A stretch of 64,000 nucleotides of DNA from contig CAVWDI010000021.1 of the NCBI GenBank assembly GCA_963753725.1, forward strand, positions 324,971-388,970. The letters run 5' to 3'. A model generated the notes under the pieces. It had not been told where the DNA came from, did no database searches, and worked only from the letters and a program-made list of their open reading frames with translations. The translations under genes and the position numbers were made by a program. Below, piece after piece: positions 53,867-63,341 of this stretch. Within the stretch, counting starts at the first letter, position 1. Every line of letters starts with the position of its first letter. The DNA comes from CAVWDI01 sp963753725 (GTDB lineage: Bacteria > Chloroflexota > Anaerolineae > Anaerolineales > UBA4823).

Positions 53867-56800
53867 ATGTATAGAAAATATACCAACCGCCGCTATCTGG
53901 ACACACTGGAAAAACGTGTCCTTATCTACGACGGCGCCATGGGCACCAACCTGCAGACACAAAACTTGAGCGCGGAACATTTCGGTGGAGAAGAATATAA
54001 CGGCTGTAATGATTACCTGGTAATTAGCTATCCCCAAGCCGTAGAAAAAGTACACCGCTCCTTCCTGGAGGTTGGCGTGGACGTTATTGAGACGGACACA
54101 TTCCGCGCTAACCGCATCACCCTCCTGGATTATGGGTTGGAAGGGGAAGTCCTGAATATCAACCGCGCCGCGGCCAAATTAGCCCGCGACCTGGCGGACG
54201 AGTACAGCACAACCGAACAGCCTCGTTTCGTTGCCGGTTCAATGGGCCCTTCCGGAAAACTGCCCTCAGCGGATGACCCGGATCTGTCGGATATTAGCTA
54301 TGACGAGCTGGTAGACGTATTCCGTGAACAGGCTGTGGGGCTGATATCGGGCGGCGTAGATCTGATCCTGATCGAAACATCTCAGGATATCCTAGAAGTC
54401 AGGGCAGCCATCGCAGGAACGTATAATGCATTTGAGGAGACAGGCGTTCACCTGCCTATTCAAGCACAGGTGACCCTGGACACAACCGGGCGTATGCTGC
54501 TGGGCACAGACATAAATGCCGCGCTGGTTATTCTGGAAGGTTTGGGAATTGACGTTATCGGTTTAAACTGCTCCACTGGCCCGGAACATATGCGCGAGCC
54601 GATCCGCTACCTAGGAGAGCATGCCCCGCTGCCGGTGTCCTGTATCCCCAATGCTGGACTGCCGCTCAATGTAGATGGCCTGGCTGTCTATCCTCTGGAA
54701 CCCGAACCATTTGCCGAAGCGATGGCAGAGTTTGTGGAAAAGAATAAAATCAGCATCGTAGGCGGCTGCTGCGGCACCACACCTGAACATTTAAAACTAT
54801 TGGTTAACAGGTTGGGCGTTTCCCCATCAGAACGGCATACCCATCCAGTGCGTCCCCCTTCCGGTGAACCCCAGTTAGCCTCCGCATCCAAAGCTATCCA
54901 CATGCGCCAGGAGCCAGCCCCGTTTCTGATCGGCGAGCGCTGCAATGCCCAGGGCAGCCGTAAATTTAAACGGCTGCTGTTGGAGGAGGATTTCGACGCA
55001 ATCCTGGAAATCGCTCGCGGACAGGTAGCAGGCGGCGCACACGCATTGGATATCTCGGTAGCAGTGACGGAACGCACTGATGAAGCCGAATTGATGGGCC
55101 GCGTTGTCAAACTGCTGGCTTCCAGCGTTGAAGTGCCGCTTGTGATCGACAGCACCGAAACGGAGGTAATGGAAGTTGCATTGAAGACCGCGCCCGGCCG
55201 CTGCCTGATCAACTCCACACACCTGGAAGGCGGGCGTTCCAAAGCCGACCGGGTTTTTGAGCTCTCGCGCCAGCATAACGCGGCGGTACTCGTCCTGACG
55301 ATTGATGAAGAGGGTATGGCCAAAACCGCCCAACGCAAACTGGGCATCGCCCGGCGCATATACGACATCGCCGTTCAGGAATATGGGCTAAAAGCGGAAG
55401 ACCTGGTCTTCGATACACTGACATTCACACTAGCGACCGGCGATCCCGATTTTTCCAACTCCGCCATCGAGACCATCGAAGGTATCCGCTTGATCAAAGA
55501 CAAAATACCGGGTGCCATGACCTCGCTCGGCGTGAGCAACGTGTCCTTCGGTTTGAAGCCCGCAGCCCGACCGGTACTGAACAGCGTGATGCTTTACCAT
55601 GCCGTCCAGGCTGGTCTTGATATGGCGATCGTCAATCCGGCACATATCACCCCCTACGCCGAAATTTCTAATGAACTGCGTGAACTGTGTGAAGATCTGA
55701 TCTTCAACCGCCGTGAAGACGCGCTGCAGCGTTTCATCGAACACTTTGTAACCATCGATTATGATGAAGCCGTGGGTGACTCTGCCAGTGATCCACTGGA
55801 AGGGAAATCACCCCAGGAATGTCTGCACTGGCGTATCCTGCACCGCCGCAAGGAAGGGGTGGAAGCCGATATCGACCAGATACTGGCCCAAAACGAAGAA
55901 GTGCCCCAGAATGAGGCCGCTGTTGAAATCCTGAACTCTGTGCTTCTGCCGGCTATGAAGGAAGTCGGTGACAAGTTTGGCGCCGGCGAACTGATCCTGC
56001 CGTTCGTCTTGCAGTCCGCGGAAGTGATGAAGAAATCCGTCTCCTATCTGGAGAACTACCTGGATATTCAGGATGGAACGAGCAAAGGTAAGGTCGTGGT
56101 TGCAACGGTCTATGGAGATGTGCACGATATTGGCAAGAACCTGGTCAAGACCATCCTGTCCAACAACGGCTACCAGGTGATAGACCTTGGCAAACAGGTC
56201 CCAGCCGAAACAGTCATTTCCACTGCAGTGGAAGAGGGCGCAGATGCGATTGGTTTGAGCGCGCTGCTGGTCAACACCAGCAAACAGATGCCGCTCATTG
56301 TCAATGAACTGCACCGCCGCCAGCTGAATATACCGGTACTTGTGGGAGGCGCTGCTATCAACCGCCGCTTTGGCTGGCGCATCCTGTTCACCGAAGATGG
56401 CGAAACCTACCAACCGGGCGTTTTTTACTGCAAGGACGCATTTGAAGGTCTGACGGTTATAGACAGTCTCTCCAATCCAAACGAACGCGAAACTCTCCTG
56501 GCAGAAGTAAGGGGTAAAGCAGCCTTCGAAATGGGGCGCGAGATTAAAGCCAAGAGCACACCACCGGGAAAACGCCATTCTGAAACAGAACCAGCTTCTG
56601 CTATCCCTGCCCCATCTTACTGGGGAGCGCGTGTGGTGCGCGAGATGCCGCTCGAACTGGTTTTTGAGCATATATCCAAAAATGAGCTCTTCCGGTTATC
56701 CTGGGGCGCAAAGAATGCGCGCGGTGAGGAATGGGAGAAATTAAAGGCTGAATTTGAAGCTCGTCTGGAGGGTATGCAGCGTGAAGCCCTCAAAGATAAA

Positions 56801-57394
56801 TGGCTGAAACCGCAGGCAGTATACGGATTTTGGCCGGCGCAATCCAATGGTGATGAACTGGTTATCTACGATCCTGATTCGCTCGATTCCGGAAACCCGC
56901 TGGAAATTATGCGCTTCGCTTTCCCGCGTCAATCATCAGGTGACCACCTGTGTCTGGCAGATTATTTTGCAGGTGTTGAATCCGGCCAGATGGATACGGC
57001 CGTCTTCCAGGTTGTGACCGTGGGGCACGAAGCTACCCAACGTTTCGACCAATTAGAAGCCAGCGGCGATTATTCGCAGGGCTACTACACCCATGGACTG
57101 GCAGTACAGACCGCAGAGGCTGCCGCGGAATACCTGCACCGGCACATCCGCCAGGAGTTGGGGATACCAGCGGAACAGGGTAAGCGCTATTCGTGGGGAT
57201 ATCCTTCCATACCGGAGCTGGATGATCACCGCAAGGTGTTTGACCTGCTGCCGGCCGAAGGTGAACTCGGTATGAGTCTGACAGAGGCTTACCAATTGGT
57301 GCCGGAGCAGTCAACTGCCGCCATTATCATCGACCACCCGGATGCGAAATATTTTAACCTGGGGTTGAGCCGAATTGACCAGTTGACTGAGTAG
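53867..57394 (+). CDS. metH: Cobalamin-dependent methionine synthase
   Basis: 1175 residues with all MetH modules. Homocysteine-binding barrel (LIYDGAMGTNLQTQNL; zinc Cys in GLNCSTGP about 233 and GGCCGTTPEH about 299-300). Pterin-binding barrel for methyl-tetrahydrofolate (FLIGERCNAQGSRKFK; ALDISVAVTER; VIDSTETEVMEVAL). Cobalamin cap and domain with DVHDIGKNL (about 750; His ligand) and the later VGGAAINRRFG. C-terminal AdoMet reactivation domain (WGYPSIPELDDHRKVFDLL; VPEQSTAAIIIDHPDAKYF). Makes methionine from homocysteine in the cytoplasm. No cobalamin riboswitch was recognised in the 217-base upstream gap. Intact over 3.5 kb. Confidence 0.95.
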   Translation: MYRKYTNRRYLDTLEKRVLIYDGAMGTNLQTQNLSAEHFGGEEYNGCNDYLVISYPQAVEKVHRSFLEVGVDVIETDTFRANRITLLDYGLEGEVLNINRAAAKLARDLADEYSTTEQPRFVAGSMGPSGKLPSADDPDLSDISYDELVDVFREQAVGLISGGVDLILIETSQDILEVRAAIAGTYNAFEETGVHLPIQAQVTLDTTGRMLLGTDINAALVILEGLGIDVIGLNCSTGPEHMREPIRYLGEHAPLPVSCIPNAGLPLNVDGLAVYPLEPEPFAEAMAEFVEKNKISIVGGCCGTTPEHLKLLVNRLGVSPSERHTHPVRPPSGEPQLASASKAIHMRQEPAPFLIGERCNAQGSRKFKRLLLEEDFDAILEIARGQVAGGAHALDISVAVTERTDEAELMGRVVKLLASSVEVPLVIDSTETEVMEVALKTAPGRCLINSTHLEGGRSKADRVFELSRQHNAAVLVLTIDEEGMAKTAQRKLGIARRIYDIAVQEYGLKAEDLVFDTLTFTLATGDPDFSNSAIETIEGIRLIKDKIPGAMTSLGVSNVSFGLKPAARPVLNSVMLYHAVQAGLDMAIVNPAHITPYAEISNELRELCEDLIFNRREDALQRFIEHFVTIDYDEAVGDSASDPLEGKSPQECLHWRILHRRKEGVEADIDQILAQNEEVPQNEAAVEILNSVLLPAMKEVGDKFGAGELILPFVLQSAEVMKKSVSYLENYLDIQDGTSKGKVVVATVYGDVHDIGKNLVKTILSNNGYQVIDLGKQVPAETVISTAVEEGADAIGLSALLVNTSKQMPLIVNELHRRQLNIPVLVGGAAINRRFGWRILFTEDGETYQPGVFYCKDAFEGLTVIDSLSNPNERETLLAEVRGKAAFEMGREIKAKSTPPGKRHSETEPASAIPAPSYWGARVVREMPLELVFEHISKNELFRLSWGAKNARGEEWEKLKAEFEARLEGMQREALKDKWLKPQAVYGFWPAQSNGDELVIYDPDSLDSGNPLEIMRFAFPRQSSGDHLCLADYFAGVESGQMDTAVFQVVTVGHEATQRFDQLEASGDYSQGYYTHGLAVQTAEAAAEYLHRHIRQELGIPAEQGKRYSWGYPSIPELDDHRKVFDLLPAEGELGMSLTEAYQLVPEQSTAAIIIDHPDAKYFNLGLSRIDQLTE

Positions 57395-57406
57395 GAACTG
57401 CATACA

Positions 57407-57928
57407 ATGAAATCACAACGCAGAACATCTATCTTCCTCGGTTTGCTCCTAATTCTGGTTGGGGGTGTAATCCTGGCAGCACAGATCATCCCAAGATTGA
57501 GCGATTTGTTCAACATCAGTTTCTCATGGCCGGTGATCATTATAGCCGTCGGTTTGTTATTATTTGTCTTCGGGCTTTTCGCTGGCGAGCCCGGCATGGC
57601 GGTTCCGGCAGCAATCGTGACCGGAATCGGGTGTGTTTTTTACTGGCAAGATGCGACCGGCAGCTGGAGCAGCTGGTCCTATATCTGGTCCCTAATTCCG
57701 GGTTTCGTGGGTATCGGATTGATCATTGCGGGCCTGCTGGGCGATAACACCCGCCAATCCATACAGGATGGAATCAACCTGATCCTGATCAGTTTGATAT
57801 TATTCTCCATATTCGCTTCCATCTTCGGCGGATTTCAAATCCTTGGTCAATATTGGCCGGCGCTGCTGATCTTGCTGGGATTATGGATGCTGATCCAGGC
57901 TTTATTCCGCGCTAGAAAATCTATATAA
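57407..57928 (+). CDS. LiaI/LiaF-like integral membrane protein
   Basis: 173 residues, about five hydrophobic segments: FLGLLLILVGGVILAAQIIP, PVIIIAVGLLLFVFGLF, AVPAAIVTGIGCVFYW, LIPGFVGIGLIIAGLLG and LILISLILFSIFASIFGG. The GLLLILVGGVILA start and the PALLILLGLWMLIQAL end are typical of the LiaI-LiaF-like/DUF5668 transmembrane family linked to envelope stress sensing. It begins 12 bases after metH and may be co-transcribed with it. Function is unknown. Confidence 0.7.
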   Translation: MKSQRRTSIFLGLLLILVGGVILAAQIIPRLSDLFNISFSWPVIIIAVGLLLFVFGLFAGEPGMAVPAAIVTGIGCVFYWQDATGSWSSWSYIWSLIPGFVGIGLIIAGLLGDNTRQSIQDGINLILISLILFSIFASIFGGFQILGQYWPALLILLGLWMLIQALFRARKSI

Positions 57929-57944
57929 CTAAATCAGGCAAAAA

Positions 57945-58620
57945 ATGATAACTGCATTGATATTTGATTTCGATGGCCTCATATTGGAGACCGAAGAACC
58001 CGTCTACCAATCCTGGAAGGAAATCTACCAGGATTACAACAAAGAAATATCTCTCGAAAAATGGCTGACCATTATCGGCATGACCGAGGAAGCCTTCAAT
58101 CCGCTTGAAGAGCTGGAATACCAGAGTCGGAACTCCGCTGCCGCGGAAACAGCTTATCCAAAAGCAGCACGCTCGCGAGATGGAGCTTGTGCTTTCGCGG
58201 CCGGTTTTACCCGGTGTGAAGGATTACCTGGAGGGCGCCAGGGAAATGGGATTAAAGACCGGCCTGGCATCCAGCTCAAAATGCGACTGGGTTACCGGGC
58301 ACCTGGAGCGCCTGGGGCTGATCCATTATTTCGATACCATTAAAGGCGCGAATGACGTTCAAAAGACGAAACCCGACCCGGAGCTTTTTAACCTTGTAGT
58401 GGACGAGCTCGGTGTGCTTCCAGAACAGGTGATCGTTTTTGAAGATTCGGTCAACGGTATCATTTCAGCGAAGAAAGCTGGACTTTTCTGTGTCTGGATA
58501 CCCAACATGTTGACCAGCCAACTCTCCACAGATCAGGCTGATATACGCCTCGAAGCCCTGACAGATATTTCCTTAACCGATCTGCTTGCACGTGTTCAAT
58601 TGCAGAAGACCAATATCTAA
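57945..58620 (+). CDS. HAD-superfamily phosphatase (beta-phosphoglucomutase-like), frameshifted
   Basis: HAD subfamily IA. Motif I is FDFDGLILETEEPVYQSW (about residues 7-24). Motif II is ASSSKCDWVTGHLERLGL, with the Ser after GLKTGL; the Lys motif is KTKPDPELF; motif IV is VIFEDSVNGIISAKKAG, read here as VIVFEDSVNGI. The first frame is lost near 58135 after LEYQSR, and the rest is in the next frame to 58620. The repaired product of about 225 residues is normal. Substrate is unknown; sugar phosphates are likely. Confidence 0.85.
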
Positions 58621-58644
58621 AATAAATCCTTTAAGGAGTAGAAA

Positions 58645-59425
58645 ATGAGTGATCAAAACCAATCAAAATCTGAAACAAATGTAGGCAGGATGGCGCTGAT
58701 AGTCTTGCTGATATTTCTGGGAGCGTTTGCCCTGGTTCTTATTGGAGCATTAATTGGCAATCTTGTGATAGGCGGAAACACTGCCGATGCAAACGACCCA
58801 ACCGTTGAAGTACCGCCTCCTGCACAAGGCGCGCCTTATGCTGAGGCCAATACCCATGTAAATGTGCGCAGCGGTCCCGGTACAGAATATCCAATTTACG
58901 GAATCGCCTCCCCGGGTCAAACGGCAGAGATAACCGGCATAAGCCAGGACTTCAACTGGTATGCTATAAAGATCCCCAGGGAAGTCAATCCCAGCGGACA
59001 GGGCTGGGTATCGGCTGACTACACGACCGCTTACAACATCCAGCAGGTGCCGGTGCTGCCGCCTCCACCTCCGCCGCCGGTTGTGAAACCGTAAAATCCC
59101 TGACCCAAGCGGCGCCTACGAAATAACAACCGATATATCTATCGTGCGGTCCGCTCCCAGCAACCAGTCTGAGAGTTACAGAAAAGCGCCGCTTGGGACA
59201 AAAATCCAAATTGTGAGTATCGGTGTGGACAGCGTCTGGTATGCAGTATCTATCCCAACCGAAGTACCATCCGACGATACCGGCTGGATCAATGCCAGAT
59301 ATATAGGGGTATGCAGCGCGCAGGGTATACCGGCCAGTGGGCAGATAATCAACGCGGCGCTGTGTAGAAAGTGTAGGGCTGGTCCTGGTAATAATGGTAC
59401 ACGGCCCGCTGGGGAAAGCTGCTGA
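58645..59425 (+). CDS. Membrane-anchored bacterial SH3-domain protein, frameshifted
   Basis: One N-terminal transmembrane helix (MALIVLLIFLGAFALVLIGALIG, about 12-34). A first SH3b domain follows (YAEANTHVNVRSGPGTEYPIYG to GQGWVSADYTTAY, about 68-130), then a Pro-rich hinge. The frame stops at 59092-59094, but in the next frame a second SH3b-like repeat begins (PDPSGAYEITTDISIVRSAP to GWINARYIG). So two tandem SH3b domains and a single indel near 59085 are likely. The true 3' end is uncertain and overlaps the convergent glycosyltransferase gene from 59349. Such domains bind peptidoglycan or ligands at the cell surface. Confidence 0.65.
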
Positions 59426-60896
59426 TAACACCCCCATCCACTTCCGGCCCGCGTGTAATGATGAAGATAAAAGGCGTATCAAAGTAAGGGCTGGCAAGCT
59501 CGATCAATGTCCCATATTCTATCCAGTACTTCTGGGGGTGAACAATCACCAGGGCTGGAGCCAGTTCCTGTGCGGCATGCGTTAGAAACGGCTCCATATG
59601 TTGGCGGGATACGCCGTAAAGCCCCCTCATTTTATCCAACCGCAGCGGTGTGTAGGCAATCAAGTTGTAAGTTACCAGCGCAGCCAATAAACCTGTCACG
59701 ATCAACGGACGGGCACGCTTCCATCCAGCATAATGCGGCCATGGCTCCGCCAGGCGCAGCGGCCAGCCGGCCAGAAAGGTGATACCGGCCGCGCTCAACA
59801 GCGTATAGCTGTAGAGGCCCTCGTAAAAATAACGCGGTCCGAACAGCGAAGAACCGATCCAATAAGCAAAGTAAAACAGCACCAGGCTGGGGAACACACT
59901 CCCGATTAATAAACCGCGCCAACTGCGCTGTTTGAGCACAGCGACCAATCCAAACGGTAGGAATATCCACGAATAACCCAGCCAACCGAACAGGTCATGG
60001 TGGCTCACCCGCAGACTGTGGCGGGTGTTAATCCATGCCTGGCGCAGGGTGTGCCCCTCTGGTCTGCGCCCATATCCAGGACCAAAGCCAAGCCGGTCAT
60101 ATTCCCACCACAGCGTATACGGGTTGAGCAGCGGGTCTCCGGTCAGGTAATACTGCCACAGCAGGTGCAGCCCGCCAAAAGCGAGCAATATCGCTCCGAC
60201 CAGCAGAAGCAGACGGCGCGTGCTCCAATCCCGGATTATAAACAGGTAAATGCCGTGTATTCCAAACGGCAGCGCGACTGCCACTGCGGTAAACGGTCGT
60301 GTCATGGCCAATAACCCAAGGCACAGCGCGGCTGCGAGGGCCGGCTTCCATAGCTTTACCTCCGCAGGCGCTTTCTCCCCGTTACCAATTTCCCCCTGTT
60401 CATCAAAAGCGTGCAGCCAGGCAAGCGCAAATCCGGCACTCAATACGAGCCCCATGGGGTGCGATAGCAGCGAGCCGGTGTTCATCAAGAAAAAGGGGGA
60501 TGTTAACATCAATCCGGCAGCCAGCACACCTACAGTCTCGCTGAAGACGCGTTTGCCCAATAAATAAACCAACCACAAACCCAGACCGCCCAGTATGGGG
60601 TTAACCAGGTGTCTGAGGTTGAGAAGCTCGCCCAAAGCCAGCACAGCCGGCCAGCCCAGCGGATACTTTCCAAAACGATAGCCTTCGTAATCGACTACAA
60701 ATGGCACAAGGAAGCTCTTCTCCCCGGGCGGTTCCGGCAGCTTGACATGCCCGCCAGCCATAGCCTGCGACTGCCAGACATACGCCATCTCATCTTCCAG
60801 GTGCGCCATTCGCTCAAATATACGATCGTGGACGAGGAAACCTGCTGCAACGGCTAGAAAACTGAGGATCAGGGCGATGCGGTCAGCGGTGGACAT
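59349..60896 (-). CDS. ArnT/PMT-type membrane glycosyltransferase (GT39/GT83-like)
   Basis: 515 residues, about 10-11 predicted membrane helices. The acidic motif HLEDEMAYVWQSQAM in the first loop (about residues 33-46) corresponds to the catalytic Asp/Glu of polyprenyl-phosphate-sugar-dependent transferases. The next conserved part is FGKYPLGWPAVLAL, with GSLLSHPMGLVLSAGFALAW further on. It would transfer a sugar from a lipid-phosphate donor to an acceptor outside the membrane. Acceptor unknown. Its 3' end overlaps the SH3 gene on the other strand. Confidence 0.75.
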   Translation of the reverse strand: MSTADRIALILSFLAVAAGFLVHDRIFERMAHLEDEMAYVWQSQAMAGGHVKLPEPPGEKSFLVPFVVDYEGYRFGKYPLGWPAVLALGELLNLRHLVNPILGGLGLWLVYLLGKRVFSETVGVLAAGLMLTSPFFLMNTGSLLSHPMGLVLSAGFALAWLHAFDEQGEIGNGEKAPAEVKLWKPALAAALCLGLLAMTRPFTAVAVALPFGIHGIYLFIIRDWSTRRLLLLVGAILLAFGGLHLLWQYYLTGDPLLNPYTLWWEYDRLGFGPGYGRRPEGHTLRQAWINTRHSLRVSHHDLFGWLGYSWIFLPFGLVAVLKQRSWRGLLIGSVFPSLVLFYFAYWIGSSLFGPRYFYEGLYSYTLLSAAGITFLAGWPLRLAEPWPHYAGWKRARPLIVTGLLAALVTYNLIAYTPLRLDKMRGLYGVSRQHMEPFLTHAAQELAPALVIVHPQKYWIEYGTLIELASPYFDTPFIFIITRGPEVDGGVISSFPQRAVYHYYQDQPYTFYTAPR

Positions 60897-60965
60897 AGTA
60901 GCAGGGGATAAGGGATAGGGGGTAGGGGATAGGGTGAAAACGGTTAAACGAATAGTAGTTGTATA

Positions 60966-61621
60966 TCAGGCGCCTACCTGGCGCAGTGCTGCCAGGGCGG
61001 CATCGTGTAAGTGACCATTTGAGCCCAGGACACCCCGGTTGGTCTCCAACTGGCGTCCTTTAGAGAAGTCCAACGGTTTTCCATCCAGATCGGTAATCCT
61101 GCCGCCAGCCTCTTCCAGGATCAGCGAGCCGGCTGCCTGGTCCCATATCATCTCGCGGTAATCAAGCCTGGAGGGGGAGAGCAGGCGTAAATACAATTCG
61201 CCCTCACCTGCCGCCAGCAGGGAATACTTGGCCTGGCTGTCCATGCGCACCGGCTCTACCTTAACTCCGAGCGCACCGGCAAACAGGTCGATCTGGTTCA
61301 CATTGGTATGGCCGGATTCAAACGAGCGCAGGATGCGCGCCCGGGTTGGATCAATTTGATCAGAAACGTGCAGTAGCAATACGTACCTGTTCCTGCCATC
61401 TTACTTCGTTCAGTTGCGTCTGTGCTGACCACGGCACACACGTCCTGCTCGAGCCAATCGGCCAACTGCATTCCTTGTGACAAACTGATCGGCGCACCAT
61501 CATCCGGGACGATTTGGCGGTAGCGGCGTTGGGCAATATCGAGGCGGTCCATCTCGGGTTCTCCGTATTTCACGACAGCATTACGGTCGGTTCTGCAGAT
61601 TGAAACTTCCGTCACACCCAT
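60966..61621 (-). CDS. 3'(2'),5'-bisphosphate nucleotidase/inositol monophosphatase-like, C-terminal part; 5' part abnormal
   Basis: Residues from about 61375 down to 60966 match the C-terminal half of the SAL/CysQ-type inositol monophosphatase superfamily: RSFESGHTNVNQIDLFAG, VRMDSQAKYSLLAAGEGELYLRL, and YREMIWDQAAGSLILEEAGGRITDLDGKPLDFS. The metal-binding N-terminal motif (DPIDGT) is absent. The preceding frame (61298-61621) reads EVSICRTDRNAVVKYGEPE to STDATERSKMAG, which I do not recognise. The gene is truncated or rearranged right at the junction with the foreign-looking segment starting about 61622. Confidence 0.6.
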
Positions 61622-61713
61622 TATCCCACAATGCGGTCACCGAGCGCAAGAGGAGAAAATGCCTTGATATCAACGATATCAGGCGGCAGTTACGCCCTTG
61701 GGCCGACTCGGAA

Positions 61714-61757
61714 GCGATCTCGTGAACGATCTCGTCACGAGATCGCTGCGAGATCGC
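61714..61757. repeat. Cluster of inverted repeats (GCGATCTCGT / ACGAGATCGC)
   Basis: GCGATCTCGT (61714-61723) is the exact reverse complement of ACGAGATCGC (61737-61746). CGATCTCGT lies between them, and a further GCGAGATCGC is at 61748-61757. The group sits just upstream of the HTH gene at the left edge of the integrase segment. It could be arm-type recombinase/excisionase sites or an operator. Confidence 0.6.
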
Positions 61758-61788
61758 ACGCTGCTATCGTTGGAATCATGCAGCACCG

Positions 61789-62169
61789 GTGGATGGTTGC
61801 CCGGACGACGGGCAGGCGTCCTTGCCGATCCAATCGCATGACCAACAACGCACGCACGGCCCCGTGGACAGGACCCTTCTTTCAACGCGAGACGCGGCCC
61901 AACGCCTGGGAATTTCCCGGGCGAGCCTCTACGACTGGCTTGCCCAGTCGAATGCTGGGACGTTCGTTCTGCGCGGTCGGCCCGTGACCATCGACTACCT
62001 TCAGGGCGGCGCCAAGGGGCAAGGGAGAATCAGAATTGAAGCCGGCGAGGTCGAACGGCTGAAGGAGTTGATGCGGGTCCGACCACAGCCGGCCCGGCGC
62101 CGTCGATCGCCGAGACCACAACAACATTTCCCTGGTATCACCGTCGAGCTTGGCCGGCCCGATCATTAG
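61789..62169 (+). CDS. Helix-turn-helix (excisionase/MerR-like) protein
   Basis: 126 residues. The HTH is LLSTRDAAQRLGISRASLYDWLAQS (about 30-54), followed by TFVLRGRPVTIDYLQGGAKGQGRIRIEAGEVERLKELMRV, the pattern of short excisionase-like regulators I associate with planctomycete genomes. The tail is basic (PARRRRSPRP). It is convergent with and overlaps the recombinase gene by four bases, the common xis/int pairing. The true start is uncertain, since the first 25 residues are unlike the family. Confidence 0.65.
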   Translation: MDGCPDDGQASLPIQSHDQQRTHGPVDRTLLSTRDAAQRLGISRASLYDWLAQSNAGTFVLRGRPVTIDYLQGGAKGQGRIRIEAGEVERLKELMRVRPQPARRRRSPRPQQHFPGITVELGRPDH

Positions 62170-63301
62170 CGAGGCTCACCTGCACCGATGGCTGCCCACA
62201 ACGGATCCTGATAGTGCTGCCCCCACTCCCGCCCGTAGTGATCGAACGCCACCTTCGGCGTGTCCCCCATGAACTCGGCCAGTGTCTCGATCGAACAGCC
62301 GGCACCATCGTTCCAATAGCCGGAGAGCATCCGGTGGGCAAACGTATGGCGGCAGGTGTAGCACGAGTAGGCCTTCCGGGCAGGATCCTCGTCCCAGCCG
62401 AGCTTACTCTTGATCGCGAGAAACGGCCCACGCCCGTTACCTTCTTCCAGCCTCGGCCCTTCGTGTTCCGCAGCAGCGGGATCCCCGATCCCTTCGGCGC
62501 CGTTTCCATCAGGCGGCGAGTTCGCTCCGCGACTTCCATCCGCACGGGGATCTTTCGCGTCTTCCCTGTCTTCGACGAAAGCACGCGCCACATCATGCCA
62601 CGGTCGGTCTCTTCAACGTCATCGGCGGTCATTCGGGCCAATTCGCAGAAGGGCGCAGGCCGGTGTGGATCGCCGTGAACAGGAATTCGCCAAACACGTC
62701 GTCCGTCGCGGCGTAAGTCGCCTCCTCGTCTTTCTCGCTGAAGGAATGAAGTCGGGGCCGCGACGGTGGCTTCTTCAGGCCCTTTAGCGAATGGGGAATA
62801 TCGTACATCTGTTGGGCGTGGTTCAACGCGGCCAGCACATTGGTGATCGCATTGCGGCGCGTCACCGGGGATCGCCAGGTCTTGTGCATCTCAACCCAAT
62901 GGTCGACATGCCCTTTCCGGAGCTGTGAAACGGGCAACGCACCACAGTAGCTGCAGAGTCGTTCAGGTGACGTACGACCGCTTCGCGGTAGTCCTTCGCT
63001 GAGCGTGCCGTTGGCGGCACCTCGCGTGCAGTACTCGATGTAATGGGAGCAGGCCTGGCCACCGGCCAATCGTCCTCCCCGCTGGGGTCGACCGCCGGGC
63101 GCCAGCTGGCCGCGACCTTGACTCGCGCCAGCGCCAATTCCGCAATGTGGCGGTTGTCCTTGCCACGAATCGGCTTGCCATGCTCGTCGACCAGCGGCAC
63201 GCGACGCTTCGTGCCGGGCGGCGTATAGTACCAGCGGTCGGTCTGCTTCCAGTGCCAGGCCGAACCACGTGGTCGGCGTCGCTGTTCACTGCTTGTTCCA
63301 T
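62166..63301 (-). CDS. Tyrosine recombinase/integrase, copy 1, multiply frameshifted
   Basis: About 378 residues, reconstructed across at least four indels. N-terminus MEQAVNSDAD, then in other frames HWKQTDRWYYTPPGTKRRVPL, GKDNRHIAELALARVKVAASW, YIEYCTRGAANGTLSEG, HSFSEKDEEATYAATDDVFGEFLFTAIHTGLRP (catalytic Arg I region), ARMTADDVEETDRGMMWRV, and CYTCRHTFAHRMLSGYW (HxxR box). The end is IETLAEFMGDTPKVAFDHYGREWG with the likely nucleophile Tyr. Tyrosine-type site-specific recombinase of phage/genomic-island type. The style is GC-rich and planctomycete-like, unlike the rest of the window. Confidence 0.75.
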
Positions 63302-63341
63302 GTTCGATCGATCCCCCTTGCGATCGGGCGTCGGCGTTATG

